Below are positions 7,861 through 20,253 of a DNA stretch of 64,000 nucleotides, piece by piece. A program made the translations under genes and the position numbers. The notes beneath the pieces are model-generated. The model worked only from the letters and a program-made list of their open reading frames with translations, was not told where the DNA came from and did not search any database. Location: positions 310,001 to 374,000 of the forward strand of contig NZ_OW235315.1 of assembly GCF_934924865.1 (NCBI RefSeq). Direction: 5' to 3'. The stretch is from Tepidibacter aestuarii. Lineage in GTDB: Bacteria; Bacillota; Clostridia; Peptostreptococcales; Peptostreptococcaceae. Within the stretch, counting starts at the first letter, position 1, and each line of letters begins with the position of its first letter.

Positions 7861-9621
7861 ATGGATCAGGTTTGGAGTTTAGATGATATATACAAGTCGT
7901 TTGATAGTGATGAATTCAAAAGTGATTTAGATAAATTCTATAAATGTATAGAAGATATAAATAAGTGGAGTTATGAAAATTTAAGTTCTTATGATGATTG
8001 TAAGAAGATAGAATATATACTTAGTAATTACAATGATTTTTTTGATTTGTTTATGAAATTAATATCGTATGCTCAACTTACATTAAGTGCAGATGCCAGA
8101 AATAAGAAAGCCCTTAGTATGGTTGAAAAACTCGAAAAAGATGTGACTCAAATAACTAGTTCAAAAGTTAAGTTTGAAAAATATATAGGAGAAATAGATG
8201 ATATAGAGACTTTGATAAACTCTTCGAACATAATGAAAGAATATGTTTTTTATATTCAAGAATTGAGAAATAAATATGAGTACTTACTTACAGAAAAAGA
8301 AGAAATGAGCATAGCCAAGATGAAAAATACAGGGTCTGATTCTTGGACTAAGCTACAAGAATTATTGACTTCTACTTTAATGGTCGATATAGATGAAGAT
8401 GGTGAAACCAAAAAGAAGCCTCTTTCTGTTGTAAGAAGTATGGCTTATGATAAAGATCAAAATATTAGGGAAAAAGCTTATAAAGCAGAAATTAAATCCT
8501 ACAAGAAAATAGAAGAATCATCTGCAGCAGCCCTTAACAGCATAAAAGGAGAGGCTATAACATTATGCAAACTAAGAGGATATGATAGTGTCCTTCAGAA
8601 GACATTGATAGATTCTCGATTAGATGAAAAAATATTAAGTACCCTAATCGATGCAATAAAAGAAAGCCTGCCTATGTTTAGAAAGTTTTATGATAAAAAA
8701 GCTAAAATGCTTGGGCATAATAAACTTCCATTTTATGATTTATTTGCGCCAGTAGGTGAATTTGATAAACAATATACTTATGAAGAAGCTAGAGATTATA
8801 TAGTTAAAAACTTTAATACATTTAGTGATGAACTTGCTAACTTTGCAGATAATGCATTTCAAAATAATTGGATAGATGCAACGCCTAGGGAAGGAAAAAG
8901 AGGTGGAGCATTTTGTGAAAATATACATGCTGTAAAACAAAGTAGAATATTATCAAATTTTACAGGGAACTTTAATGATGTAGTAACACTTGCACATGAG
9001 CTTGGGCATGCATATCACGATTATTGCCTTAAGGACGAAAAGTATCTTAATAGCAAATATCCTATGCCTATAGCAGAAACTGCATCAATATTCTGTGAGA
9101 CCATAGTCAAAAAGGCAGCCATGGAGGAATTAGAAGAGGATAAACTTGTAACTGTATTAGAAAATGATATATCAGATAATGCTCAAGTAATAGTAGATAT
9201 ATACAGCAGATTTTTATTTGAAAGTGAGCTTATCAAAAAAAGAGAAGAAGGGTCTTTATCAGTTGAAGAACTAAAAGAAATTATGATAAAAGCACAAAAA
9301 AATTCATATGGAGATGGATTGGATGAAAATTATCTTCATCCATATATGTGGGCATGCAAGCCCCATTATTATTATGCAGATGAGAATTTCTATAATTTCC
9401 CTTATGCGTTTGGCCTTTTGTTTTCAAAAGGACTTTATAATATGTATTTGAATGAAAAAGAGAGCTTTGTAGATAAATACAATGAACTTTTGTCTATAAC
9501 AGGTAGAAAAAATATAAAAGAAATAGGAAAGTTTATAGGGATAGATCTTGAAGATATAAAATTTTGGAGAGGTTCTATTAAGGTTATAGAAGAAGATATA
9601 AATAAATTTATAAAAATATGA
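7861..9621 (+). CDS. M3 family oligoendopeptidase
   Basis: 586 residues, matching PepF-type enzymes. Zinc peptidase that cleaves short peptides in the cytosol. The zinc motif HELGH is at residues 379-383 within LAHELGHAYHDYC, and the downstream Glu ligand lies in MPIAETASIFCE. ATG 7861 is used because GAGGAGG (7848-7854) is properly spaced; an in-frame ATG at 7846 overlaps that site. No signal peptide. A weak hairpin (9689-9706) followed by a T-rich run may end the transcript. Confidence 0.94.
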   Translation: MDQVWSLDDIYKSFDSDEFKSDLDKFYKCIEDINKWSYENLSSYDDCKKIEYILSNYNDFFDLFMKLISYAQLTLSADARNKKALSMVEKLEKDVTQITSSKVKFEKYIGEIDDIETLINSSNIMKEYVFYIQELRNKYEYLLTEKEEMSIAKMKNTGSDSWTKLQELLTSTLMVDIDEDGETKKKPLSVVRSMAYDKDQNIREKAYKAEIKSYKKIEESSAAALNSIKGEAITLCKLRGYDSVLQKTLIDSRLDEKILSTLIDAIKESLPMFRKFYDKKAKMLGHNKLPFYDLFAPVGEFDKQYTYEEARDYIVKNFNTFSDELANFADNAFQNNWIDATPREGKRGGAFCENIHAVKQSRILSNFTGNFNDVVTLAHELGHAYHDYCLKDEKYLNSKYPMPIAETASIFCETIVKKAAMEELEEDKLVTVLENDISDNAQVIVDIYSRFLFESELIKKREEGSLSVEELKEIMIKAQKNSYGDGLDENYLHPYMWACKPHYYYADENFYNFPYAFGLLFSKGLYNMYLNEKESFVDKYNELLSITGRKNIKEIGKFIGIDLEDIKFWRGSIKVIEEDINKFIKI

Positions 9622-9975
9622 ATAAAATGATGTACAAATGCAGATTATAAATAACATCAAATATATAATGATTAGTATGTATATGTATCAGTATTACTAA
9701 ATACTGTTCATATATATTTTTTTATTATTATAAGTTTGACATAAATAGTAATGACTAATTATTGCAATAAAGAACTTATAATAATTAAACTATATTATTA
9801 TGCTTAGATAAATTTTCATAAAAATTAGCAATGGAAACTGATTTTTAATTTGACTAAGCATATAAAAATAGTTGCGAACCTAATCATTATATATTTGTTT
9901 TTTTACGTTTAAATACATTTTTAGAGCTATATATACAAAAATATATAAAAAACAATAAAAAATATTAAAAAAGTG
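9622..9975. other. AT-rich gap upstream of the rRNA promoter
   Basis: No coding potential. It holds a weak hairpin CAGTAT-N6-ATACTG (9689-9706) before a T-rich tract, and from about 9930 long A/T tracts that could act as an UP element for the rRNA promoter. A lone TTGACA at 9736 has no convincing -10 box. Confidence 0.5.
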
Positions 9976-10004
9976 TTGACGAAATGTTTTAAAGGTGATA
10001 TATT
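9976..10004 (+). promoter_or_regulatory. rRNA operon promoter
   Basis: TTGACG (9976-9981), 17-base spacer, TATATT (9999-10004), preceded by A-tracts. It lies about 150 bases before the 16S gene, the usual position for a clostridial rRNA promoter. Confidence 0.8.
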
Positions 10005-10064
10005 ATTACTTGTCCTCGACAACGAGGCAAGCGAGAAACACATGAACACAACATATGAACTTTG

Positions 10065-10084
10065 AAAATTAAACAGTAGGTTAT
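10065..10084 (+). other. 16S processing stem, 5' arm
   Basis: This 20-base leader segment is perfectly complementary to 11677-11696 just after the 16S gene. The pair would form the double-stranded RNase III-type substrate that releases pre-16S rRNA. Confidence 0.8.
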
Positions 10085-10150
10085 AAATAAATCACAACAG
10101 TGATTTTCGGAAACAACACATAAAGTCAGTTTACTGAGTACTGACAAACT

Positions 10151-14131
<3,981 letters not shown>

Positions 14132-14201
14132 TAGTTCAGTTGGTTAGAATGCCAGCCTGTCACGCTGGAGGTCGAGGGTTCGAGTCCCTTCCAGGTCGCC
14201 A
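14132..14201 (+). pseudogene. tRNA-Asp (GTC) lacking its 5' acceptor strand
   Basis: From the D arm onward the gene is intact: anticodon loop CTGTCAC with GTC, T arm GGTTCGAGTCC, 3' strand CCAGGTC, discriminator G and encoded CCA. The 7-base 5' acceptor strand expected to pair with CCAGGTC is missing; the preceding bases are 23S sequence (TAAGATT) with no complementarity. It could not be processed or charged as written. Confidence 0.9.
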
Positions 14202-14230
14202 AAAAAATACTTTTAAAATAAATAATATAC

Positions 14231-14305
14231 GCTAGTGTGGCTCAACGGTAGAGCAGCTGACTTGTAATCAGCAGGTTGTAGGTTCGATTCCTATCACTAG
14301 CTCCA
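14231..14305 (+). tRNA. tRNA-Thr (TGT)
   Basis: Acceptor GCTAGTG pairs with CACTAGC. The anticodon loop CTTGTAA gives TGT, the T loop is TTCGATT and CCA is encoded. It lies 29 bases after the tRNA-Asp remnant in the rRNA operon. Confidence 0.95.
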
Positions 14306-14311
14306 AAATAT

Positions 14312-14397
14312 GGAGGGGTTCCCGAGTTGGCCAAAGGGGGCAGACTGTAAATCTGTTAGCATCGCTTTCACTGGTTCGAATCCAGTCCCCTCCACCA
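14312..14397 (+). tRNA. tRNA-Tyr (GTA)
   Basis: 86 bases with the long variable arm of a class II tRNA. Acceptor GGAGGGG pairs with CCCCTCC, the anticodon loop CTGTAAA gives GTA, and CCA is encoded. Six bases separate it from tRNA-Thr. Confidence 0.95.
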
Positions 14398-14405
14398 AAA
14401 AAAGT

Positions 14406-14482
14406 GGGCCTTTAGCTCAGTTGGTTAGAGCGCCCGGCTCATAACCGGTAGGTCTGGGGTTCGAGTCCCTGAAGGCCCACCA
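14406..14482 (+). tRNA. tRNA-Met (CAT), probably elongator
   Basis: Acceptor GGGCCTT pairs with AAGGCCC. The anticodon loop CTCATAA gives CAT and CCA is encoded. A fully paired first base pair (G-C) and the absence of three consecutive G-C pairs next to the anticodon loop favour elongator over initiator. Confidence 0.92.
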
Positions 14483-14491
14483 CTTTTTTTT

Positions 14492-14567
14492 GCCCAGATA
14501 GCTCAGTCGGTAGAGCAGGGGACTGAAAATCCCCGTGTCGGTGGTTCGATTCCGCCTCTGGGCACCA
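14492..14567 (+). tRNA. tRNA-Phe (GAA)
   Basis: Acceptor GCCCAGA pairs with TCTGGGC. The anticodon loop CTGAAAA gives GAA and CCA is encoded. Last tRNA before the 5S gene. Confidence 0.95.
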
Positions 14568-14581
14568 AAATTAAAAAGATT

Positions 14582-14699
<118 letters not shown>

Positions 14700-14734
14700 A
14701 ATTTTTTTTTATACAATTTTTTATTGGGTAATAT

Positions 14735-14870
14735 AAAGATGGTTATTTAAACACCGTGAATACATTAAATAGATTTATAAAACTAAGCATTGTATATTTA
14801 AACAATACAACACAAGTTTTGTTTAAATCTATTTAAAAGATTCACTAACATTTAAATGACCATCTTTTTT
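14735..14870. repeat. Long imperfect inverted repeat (136 bases)
   Basis: The outer arms AAGATGGTTATTTAAA and TTTAAATGACCATCTT pair with one G-U-type mismatch. Inside, GTGAAT/ATTCAC and TAAATAGATTTA/TAAATCTATTTA continue the pairing, and a small ATTGTAT/ATACAA hairpin caps it. A T-run follows the right arm. It may be the rRNA operon terminator in extended form or a small mobile (MITE-like) element. Confidence 0.6.
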
Positions 14871-15110
14871 AGTATGTAAATATATCAATAGACACAACGA
14901 TTAAATAAAAACTTACGTTATTGATTGAAGAGAGTAAGAAATAAAAAATAATACTAAGGATGATTCTTATAAAATATACTTAATAAATTGATTTTAATAA
15001 AGGAATCAGAACCATAAAACAAATATTTTAATGAAAATAGTGTTTACTTATTTCTAATGTAGTGTTATTTTAAAATAGATGATTATATTACATAATATGG
15101 AGGAGATAGA
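14871..15110. other. AT-rich intergenic sequence
   Basis: No coding potential or RNA gene seen. Only the ribosome site ATGGAGGAG (15097-15105) of the next gene is clear. Confidence 0.5.
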
Positions 15111-16100
15111 ATGCTTTTATTAAACAAACAAGATATAGACAAGGTATTTAGTATGGGAGACGCAATAGAAGCAGATAAAAGAGCATTTGAGATTTTTTCA
15201 AATAGTGAGAGCATAGTTCCTTTAAGAACTAAACTAGAAAATAAAAAGAACAATGGTATAAATTTATTTATGCCAGCATATGCTGAAAGTTTAGATAATG
15301 CAGGAATAAAGATAGTATCTATATTTCCTGACAATGCAAGTAAAAATAAGCCAGTAGTACCTGCTAGCATGATACTTATTGACAATATAACAGGCGAAGT
15401 TAATTGTATATTAGACGGAACTTATTTAACACAGCTTAGAACAGGGGCGGCTTCTGGAGCTGCAACAGATATATTGGCTAGAAAAGATAGTAAGGTAGGA
15501 GCTTTATTTGGAACAGGAGGACAAGCTTATAAACAGCTTGAGGCTGTCCTTGAAGCTAGGGAATTAGAAGTAGTTAAGGTATATGGAAGAAATAAAGAGA
15601 AGACTCAAAAATTTATAGATGAAATGAAAGAAAAGTTGTCTAAATATAAAACTCAAATTATAGCGGCTAAGGATGCGGATGATGCGGTTATTGATGCAGA
15701 TATAATAACACTAGCTACATCTTCAAATAAGCCTGTATTCAACGGTAAACTCGTAAAAAAAGGTACACATATAAATGGAATAGGTTCATTTACACCACAA
15801 ATGCAGGAAATGGATGAATATATAATATCAAATGCTGATAAACTATATGTCGATTCAGTTGATGCTTGTCTTGAAGAAGCAGGTGATATAATAATACCTT
15901 TAAATAAGGGATTGATAGAAAAAGATAAAATCAGCGGTGAATTAGGACAAGTTATAAATGAAACTATTAAAGGAAGAGAGAATGATGAAGAAATAACTAT
16001 ATTCAAAAGTGTTGGAATAGCAGTTCAAGATATAGTTACAGCTAATAAAATATATCAAAAAGCTATCGAATTAGGCATTGGATCAAAGGTAGATATGTAA
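15111..16100 (+). CDS. Ornithine cyclodeaminase / mu-crystallin family protein
   Basis: 329 residues, family-typical. Members are NAD(P)-dependent cytosolic enzymes acting on amino or imino acids (ornithine or alanine deamination, cyclic imine reduction). Seen: substrate-region Arg/Lys in VPLRTKLENK, LDGTYLTQLRTGAASGAATDILAR, and the Rossmann loop GALFGTGGQAYKQLEA at about residues 127-142. The second half has SKPVFNGKLVKKGTHINGIGSFTP. ATG 15111 follows GGAGGAG. The substrate cannot be told from sequence. Monocistronic, followed by a terminator. Confidence 0.9.
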   Translation: MLLLNKQDIDKVFSMGDAIEADKRAFEIFSNSESIVPLRTKLENKKNNGINLFMPAYAESLDNAGIKIVSIFPDNASKNKPVVPASMILIDNITGEVNCILDGTYLTQLRTGAASGAATDILARKDSKVGALFGTGGQAYKQLEAVLEARELEVVKVYGRNKEKTQKFIDEMKEKLSKYKTQIIAAKDADDAVIDADIITLATSSNKPVFNGKLVKKGTHINGIGSFTPQMQEMDEYIISNADKLYVDSVDACLEEAGDIIIPLNKGLIEKDKISGELGQVINETIKGRENDEEITIFKSVGIAVQDIVTANKIYQKAIELGIGSKVDM

Positions 16101-16120
16101 AAATTATATAATATTTAAAC

Positions 16121-16179
16121 AAAAATAATGCTTATTAAAATGATGCTACTGCAATAATGTTTAATAAGCATTATTTTTT
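16121..16179 (+). terminator. Hairpin terminator
   Basis: AAATAATGCTTATTA pairs with TAATAAGCATTATTT around a loop of about 26 bases, followed by T. It ends the ornithine-cyclodeaminase-family gene. Confidence 0.75.
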
Positions 16180-16265
16180 AATATGGAAAAATTTACATTA
16201 AGACTTGCATAATAAAATGCTATAAACTATAATCTAATAATATTGAAGTATTAGGGGGGAGTAAG

Positions 16266-17198
16266 GTGAAAGATGTTTTAGAAAAGAATAATAAGTTAGA
16301 TAACTACCTCATGATAATAGCAACTGTATTTTGGTCAGGTGCATTTATTGCAGGAAAATTTTCTGTAGCTGAGTTTCCAGTATTTTCGCTGACATTTTTC
16401 AGATTTTTCTTTGCAGTTATTACAACATTCGCAATTATAATTAAAAAAGGTGATAATTACAAGATTGAAAAAACTGATATATTTTTATTTATTCAATTAG
16501 GAATAATAGGTATGGTTGGATATCATGTATTTTTCTTTTTAGCACTTAAGTATACTACGGCTGTAAATTCTTCGTTAATAGCAGCTACAAACCCTATAAT
16601 AACTACTGTTTTGGCATTCGTATTTTTTAAAGAAAATATAAAGCCAAAGAACATAATATCTATACTGGCATCATTTTTAGGAGTAACTCTCATAATAACA
16701 GATGGAGATTTAAAATTATTGGCTAATTTCCATTTTAATATAGGAGATCTACTTATGATAATTGCAGTTGTATGTTGGGCTATATATTCTGTAATATCTA
16801 AAAAAGCTCTTAAAAAGTATAAGCCTATAATAGTTACAAGCTATAGTTTTTTGGTATGTGTAATATCGCTGATTCCATTTGTTATAATGGAGAAACCTTG
16901 GGTTTATCTACCAAATACTAGCATGAAAGGTTGGATGTCAGTTCTTTACATGTCTATATTTGCATCGGTGATAGGATATTCAATACAACAAGTATCTATA
17001 AAAAAAATAGGTGCTAGTAAAACGTCTTTATATATAAACTTGGTACCTGTATTTTCTATGATACTAGCATATTTTATATTGGGAGAGAGCATAAGTATTA
17101 TAAAATTAGTATCAGCTGTTCTTATAATATCAGGAGTATTATTAAATACAGGTGTTAGTATAAAAAAAGTAGAAAAAGAAAGTGAACAAAAAAACTGA
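16266..17198 (+). CDS. DMT superfamily (EamA) transporter
   Basis: 310 residues with about ten hydrophobic segments in two homologous five-helix halves. The second half contains GDLLMIIAVVCWAIYSVISKK, the duplicated EamA entry motif also seen near residue 20 (ATVFWSGAFIAGK). Such proteins export amino acids or other metabolites at the membrane. The GTG start at 16266 follows GGGGGGAG. It has a terminator shared with the convergent flavoprotein gene. Substrate unknown. Confidence 0.88.
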   Translation: MKDVLEKNNKLDNYLMIIATVFWSGAFIAGKFSVAEFPVFSLTFFRFFFAVITTFAIIIKKGDNYKIEKTDIFLFIQLGIIGMVGYHVFFFLALKYTTAVNSSLIAATNPIITTVLAFVFFKENIKPKNIISILASFLGVTLIITDGDLKLLANFHFNIGDLLMIIAVVCWAIYSVISKKALKKYKPIIVTSYSFLVCVISLIPFVIMEKPWVYLPNTSMKGWMSVLYMSIFASVIGYSIQQVSIKKIGASKTSLYINLVPVFSMILAYFILGESISIIKLVSAVLIISGVLLNTGVSIKKVEKESEQKN

Positions 17199-17222
17199 TT
17201 ACTAAAAGTAATCAGTTTTTTT
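17187..17222. terminator. Bidirectional terminator
   Basis: AAAAAACTGATTACT pairs with AGTAATCAGTTTTTT around AAA. It lies between the convergent DMT transporter and four-domain flavoprotein genes. Confidence 0.88.
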
Positions 17223-17240
17223 GTTATTAAAGTGAATTTT

Positions 17241-19709
17241 TTATATGAATAGATTTAATCCAGAATCTTCAGCTGCACCAAGATAGCTTGCAACTCCTCC
17301 TATTTCAACTCCATCTATAAATTCTTCTTCTTTAAGACCCATAACATCCATAGACATAGAACAAGCTACTATTTTAACACCTAAATCCATGGCATTTTTC
17401 ATTAAAGTCTCAAGTGAGTCAACATTTTTCTTTGCCATAACATGATTTATCATTTTAGGACCCATACCACCCATTTGCATCTTAGATAAAGGAAGCTTAG
17501 AAGGACCTTTTGGCATCATCATGCTAAACATTTTTTCAAGAGTATCTTTTTCAACATTAGGAGCATCATGCTTTCTTAGAACATTTAATCCCCAGAATGT
17601 AAAGAACATAGTAACTTTTTTACCCATAGAAGCTGCTCCAGTAGCTATTATAAACGAAGCAATAGCCTTATCTAAATCACCACTAAATACAACCATAGTA
17701 GCTCCATCTTTTGTTTCAGTTAGCATACTAGAATCATTTAGTCTATTTAAATTACCGCTTTGACCTTTTTGGATTAAAGCTTTAAATGAGTTGTTTTCAA
17801 AATCAGATTTTAAAAGAGTATTTCCAGTTTTATCACACCAAGAAGCAATATCTTTTGCAAATCCAGGATCACTTGCACTTATTTCTAAAACTTCTCCATC
17901 TTTCATATTTTCTATATTTTGATATACCTTCATAATAGGTCCTGGACACTGAAGTCCACAAGCATTTAATGATACAGTAGGTTTTATTTCCATAAGGCAA
18001 TCCTCCTCTATATTAGTTGTTCCAGAATCTGTAACACCACAGTCACAACTACTAGAAGAACTTGGCTCAAATACTGATGAATAAGTCTTATAACCTCCAT
18101 CTAGGTTTTTAACTTTGTATCCATGTTGGGATAATATTCTACAAGCTAGATATCCTCTAAGTCCAACTTGGCAAGTTATATATACCTCTTTATTTTTAGG
18201 TATTTCATCAAGCCTATTTCTTATTTCTCCTAAAGGTATATTTATAGAACCTTTTATATATCCCATATCTCTTTCAATTGCCTCACGAACATCTATTAAA
18301 AGACCTCCGTTTTCAACTATTTTATCTATTTCATCCCAATAAACTACATCAACCAAGCCTTCAATTATATTAGAAGCAACATATCCAGCCATATTAACAG
18401 GATCTTTAGCTGATGAATAAGGTGGAGCATATGAAAGTTCTAAATCTGGAAGATCTAAAACATTAAGACCACCCTTAATAGCAGTAGCTATAACATCTAT
18501 ACGCTTATCAATTCCATCATATCCCACAGCTTGAGCACCGAATATTTTACCATTAGTTGGATCAAATATTAATTTTAAAGATACAGGAAATGCTCCAGGA
18601 TAATATCCAGCATGAGAATTTGGATGTACATGTATAGCCTTGTATTTAACACCTAGTTTTTTCAAAGTTTTTTCATTATTACCTGTTGAAGCAACTGTCA
18701 TATCAAATACTTTTGCTATAGATGTTCCTAAAGTTCCATTGTATTTAACATTTCTGCCCATTATGTGATCTGCTGTAAGTCTTCCTTGTCTATTAGCAGG
18801 CCAAGCTAAAGGAATCATAGTTGGCTTTTTATTTATATAATCTTTAACTTCTATAGCATCACCAATAGCATATATGCTTTTGTCAGAAGTTCTAAGTGTA
18901 TCATCTACCTTTATTGTTCCACGTTCACCGATATCAAGACCTGCATCTTTTGCAAGTGAGCTTTCAGGTCTAACACCTATTGATAGTATAATCATATCTG
19001 TATCTATTGTCTTACCGCTTGAAAGTACGATTTGTTTTCCGTTGTTTTTAAACTCCTTAACTCCATCTTCAAGAATTAAATTCACACCTTTATCTTTTAT
19101 ATGAGAGTGAAGAATACTAGCCATCTCATAGTCAACTGGAGCCATTATTTGATTACTCATTTCAACTAAAGTAACCTGAACACCTCTATCGTGAAGATTT
19201 TCTGCCATTTCAATACCTATAAATCCTCCACCTACAACAACTGCTTTTTTAGGATGGTTATTATCTACAAAATTTTTGATACTGTCAGTATCAGGTATAT
19301 TTCTAAGAGTAAATAAATTTTTAGCATCATCTATACCTTCAATTGGAGGTTTAATTGGACTAGCACCAGGAGATAACACTAATACATCGTAACTTTCTTC
19401 ATAAGATTCATCAGTTCTTAAATTTTTAACTGTAATAGTTTTATCTAATCTATTTATCTTCACAACTTCACTTAAATTTCTAATATCCATATTGAATTTC
19501 TTAGACATACCTTCAACAGTTTGAACAAGTAGAGCATCTCTTTCAGTTATAGTTTCCCCTATATAATAAGGAAGACCACAATTTGCAAAAGAAATATACT
19601 CTCCTCTTTCAAACATAATAATTTCAGCATTCTCATCTAATCTTCTAAGTCTTGCAGCAGTAGAAGCACCTCCTGCAACTCCTCCAACTATAACTATCTT
19701 CTTGCTCAT
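17241..19709 (-). CDS. CoA-disulfide reductase-type flavoprotein fused to rhodanese, TusA and DsrE domains
   Basis: 822 residues with four domains in order. 1-450 is a pyridine nucleotide-disulfide oxidoreductase of the CoA-disulfide/NADH-dependent persulfide reductase group: FAD loop GGVAGG at 9-14, single redox Cys44 in FANCGLPYY, NAD loop VVGGGFIG near 159. 455-548 is rhodanese with active Cys513 in TCQVGLRG. 576-648 is TusA with Cys588 in CGLQCPGP. 670-822 is DsrE/F-like. A Ser-rich Cys linker lies at 550-558. The four active sites would relay sulfane sulfur, so persulfide/polysulfide handling in the cytosol is the likely role. The ArsR-type gene is immediately upstream on the same strand. 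ATG 19709 follows AAGGAGG. Confidence 0.93.
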   Translation of the reverse strand: MSKKIVIVGGVAGGASTAARLRRLDENAEIIMFERGEYISFANCGLPYYIGETITERDALLVQTVEGMSKKFNMDIRNLSEVVKINRLDKTITVKNLRTDESYEESYDVLVLSPGASPIKPPIEGIDDAKNLFTLRNIPDTDSIKNFVDNNHPKKAVVVGGGFIGIEMAENLHDRGVQVTLVEMSNQIMAPVDYEMASILHSHIKDKGVNLILEDGVKEFKNNGKQIVLSSGKTIDTDMIILSIGVRPESSLAKDAGLDIGERGTIKVDDTLRTSDKSIYAIGDAIEVKDYINKKPTMIPLAWPANRQGRLTADHIMGRNVKYNGTLGTSIAKVFDMTVASTGNNEKTLKKLGVKYKAIHVHPNSHAGYYPGAFPVSLKLIFDPTNGKIFGAQAVGYDGIDKRIDVIATAIKGGLNVLDLPDLELSYAPPYSSAKDPVNMAGYVASNIIEGLVDVVYWDEIDKIVENGGLLIDVREAIERDMGYIKGSINIPLGEIRNRLDEIPKNKEVYITCQVGLRGYLACRILSQHGYKVKNLDGGYKTYSSVFEPSSSSSCDCGVTDSGTTNIEEDCLMEIKPTVSLNACGLQCPGPIMKVYQNIENMKDGEVLEISASDPGFAKDIASWCDKTGNTLLKSDFENNSFKALIQKGQSGNLNRLNDSSMLTETKDGATMVVFSGDLDKAIASFIIATGAASMGKKVTMFFTFWGLNVLRKHDAPNVEKDTLEKMFSMMMPKGPSKLPLSKMQMGGMGPKMINHVMAKKNVDSLETLMKNAMDLGVKIVACSMSMDVMGLKEEEFIDGVEIGGVASYLGAAEDSGLNLFI

Positions 19710-19737
19710 ATTAAACCTCCTTCAATATTTATATATT

Positions 19738-19756
19738 AAAATATTATGATATAAAT
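19738..19756. promoter_or_regulatory. Candidate ArsR operator before the sulfur flavoprotein gene
   Basis: AATAT-TATG-ATATA lies just upstream of the flavoprotein start and resembles the site at 20085-20100 before the ArsR-type gene. Inferred common operator. Confidence 0.45.
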
Positions 19757-19772
19757 TTCAAAAAAAGACATA

Positions 19773-20057
19773 TTAAAATAATGCCTTTATTATATTCTTA
19801 ACTTTATCATTTGATACACTATAAATTATCTCAAGGCCATTTCTATCTCCCTTTATTATACCTGCTGATTTCAACTTTGAAACATGTTGGGATATAGTTG
19901 ATTGTGGCATATCAAGACAATTTTGCATATTAGATACATTACTAGAGCCTGCCTCCAAAAGACCTTTAACTATACAAAGCCTTACTGGATGAGCTAATGC
20001 TTTTAAAAGCTCTGAGTACTCATCAAATAATTCTGGGTTAGTTTTATAATTCTCCAT
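19773..20057 (-). CDS. ArsR/SmtB-family transcriptional regulator
   Basis: 94 residues, one winged helix-turn-helix domain: LKALAHPVRLCIVKGLLEAG, recognition helix MPQSTISQHVSKLKSAGII, wing GLEIIYSV. It carries two cysteines only, Cys28 in the first DNA-domain helix region and Cys47 just before the recognition helix, and no obvious metal-binding CxC. With a persulfide-handling enzyme directly downstream (63 bases), a redox or persulfide-sensing repressor of the BigR/SqrR kind is plausible but not shown. Similar AATAT-N4-ATATT elements precede both genes. Confidence 0.88.
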   Translation of the reverse strand: MENYKTNPELFDEYSELLKALAHPVRLCIVKGLLEAGSSNVSNMQNCLDMPQSTISQHVSKLKSAGIIKGDRNGLEIIYSVSNDKVKNIIKALF

Positions 20058-20084
20058 GACTTCCTCCTGTAGTACGTTATATTA

Positions 20085-20100
20085 TAATATTACGATATTA
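20085..20100. promoter_or_regulatory. Candidate ArsR operator, autoregulatory
   Basis: AATAT-TACG-ATATT, an inverted repeat about 28 bases upstream of the ArsR-type start codon on the minus strand. It matches the element before the flavoprotein gene. Confidence 0.5.
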
Positions 20101-20189
20101 ATATATATTTGTCAATCTATATTTGTTACTATAGATATTATTACCAAAACACATTATAAAAATATAATTAAATTTTTTTTATTTTTTAT

Positions 20190-20217
20190 GGAACTTTTTT
20201 AATTGTGTATCGTCTAA
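20190..20217 (+). promoter_or_regulatory. ECF-sigma type promoter
   Basis: GGAAC (20190-20194), 16 bases including a T-run, then CGTCTAA (20211-20217). This is the GGAAC/CGTCTA pattern of extracytoplasmic-function sigma factors, and no good sigma-A boxes are seen in the same place. It lies 36 bases before the start of the secreted stalk-domain protein. No ECF sigma gene is present in the window. Confidence 0.65.
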
Positions 20218-20253
20218 TGAGTATAGACAACAAAATGAAGGGAGAAATTTAAA

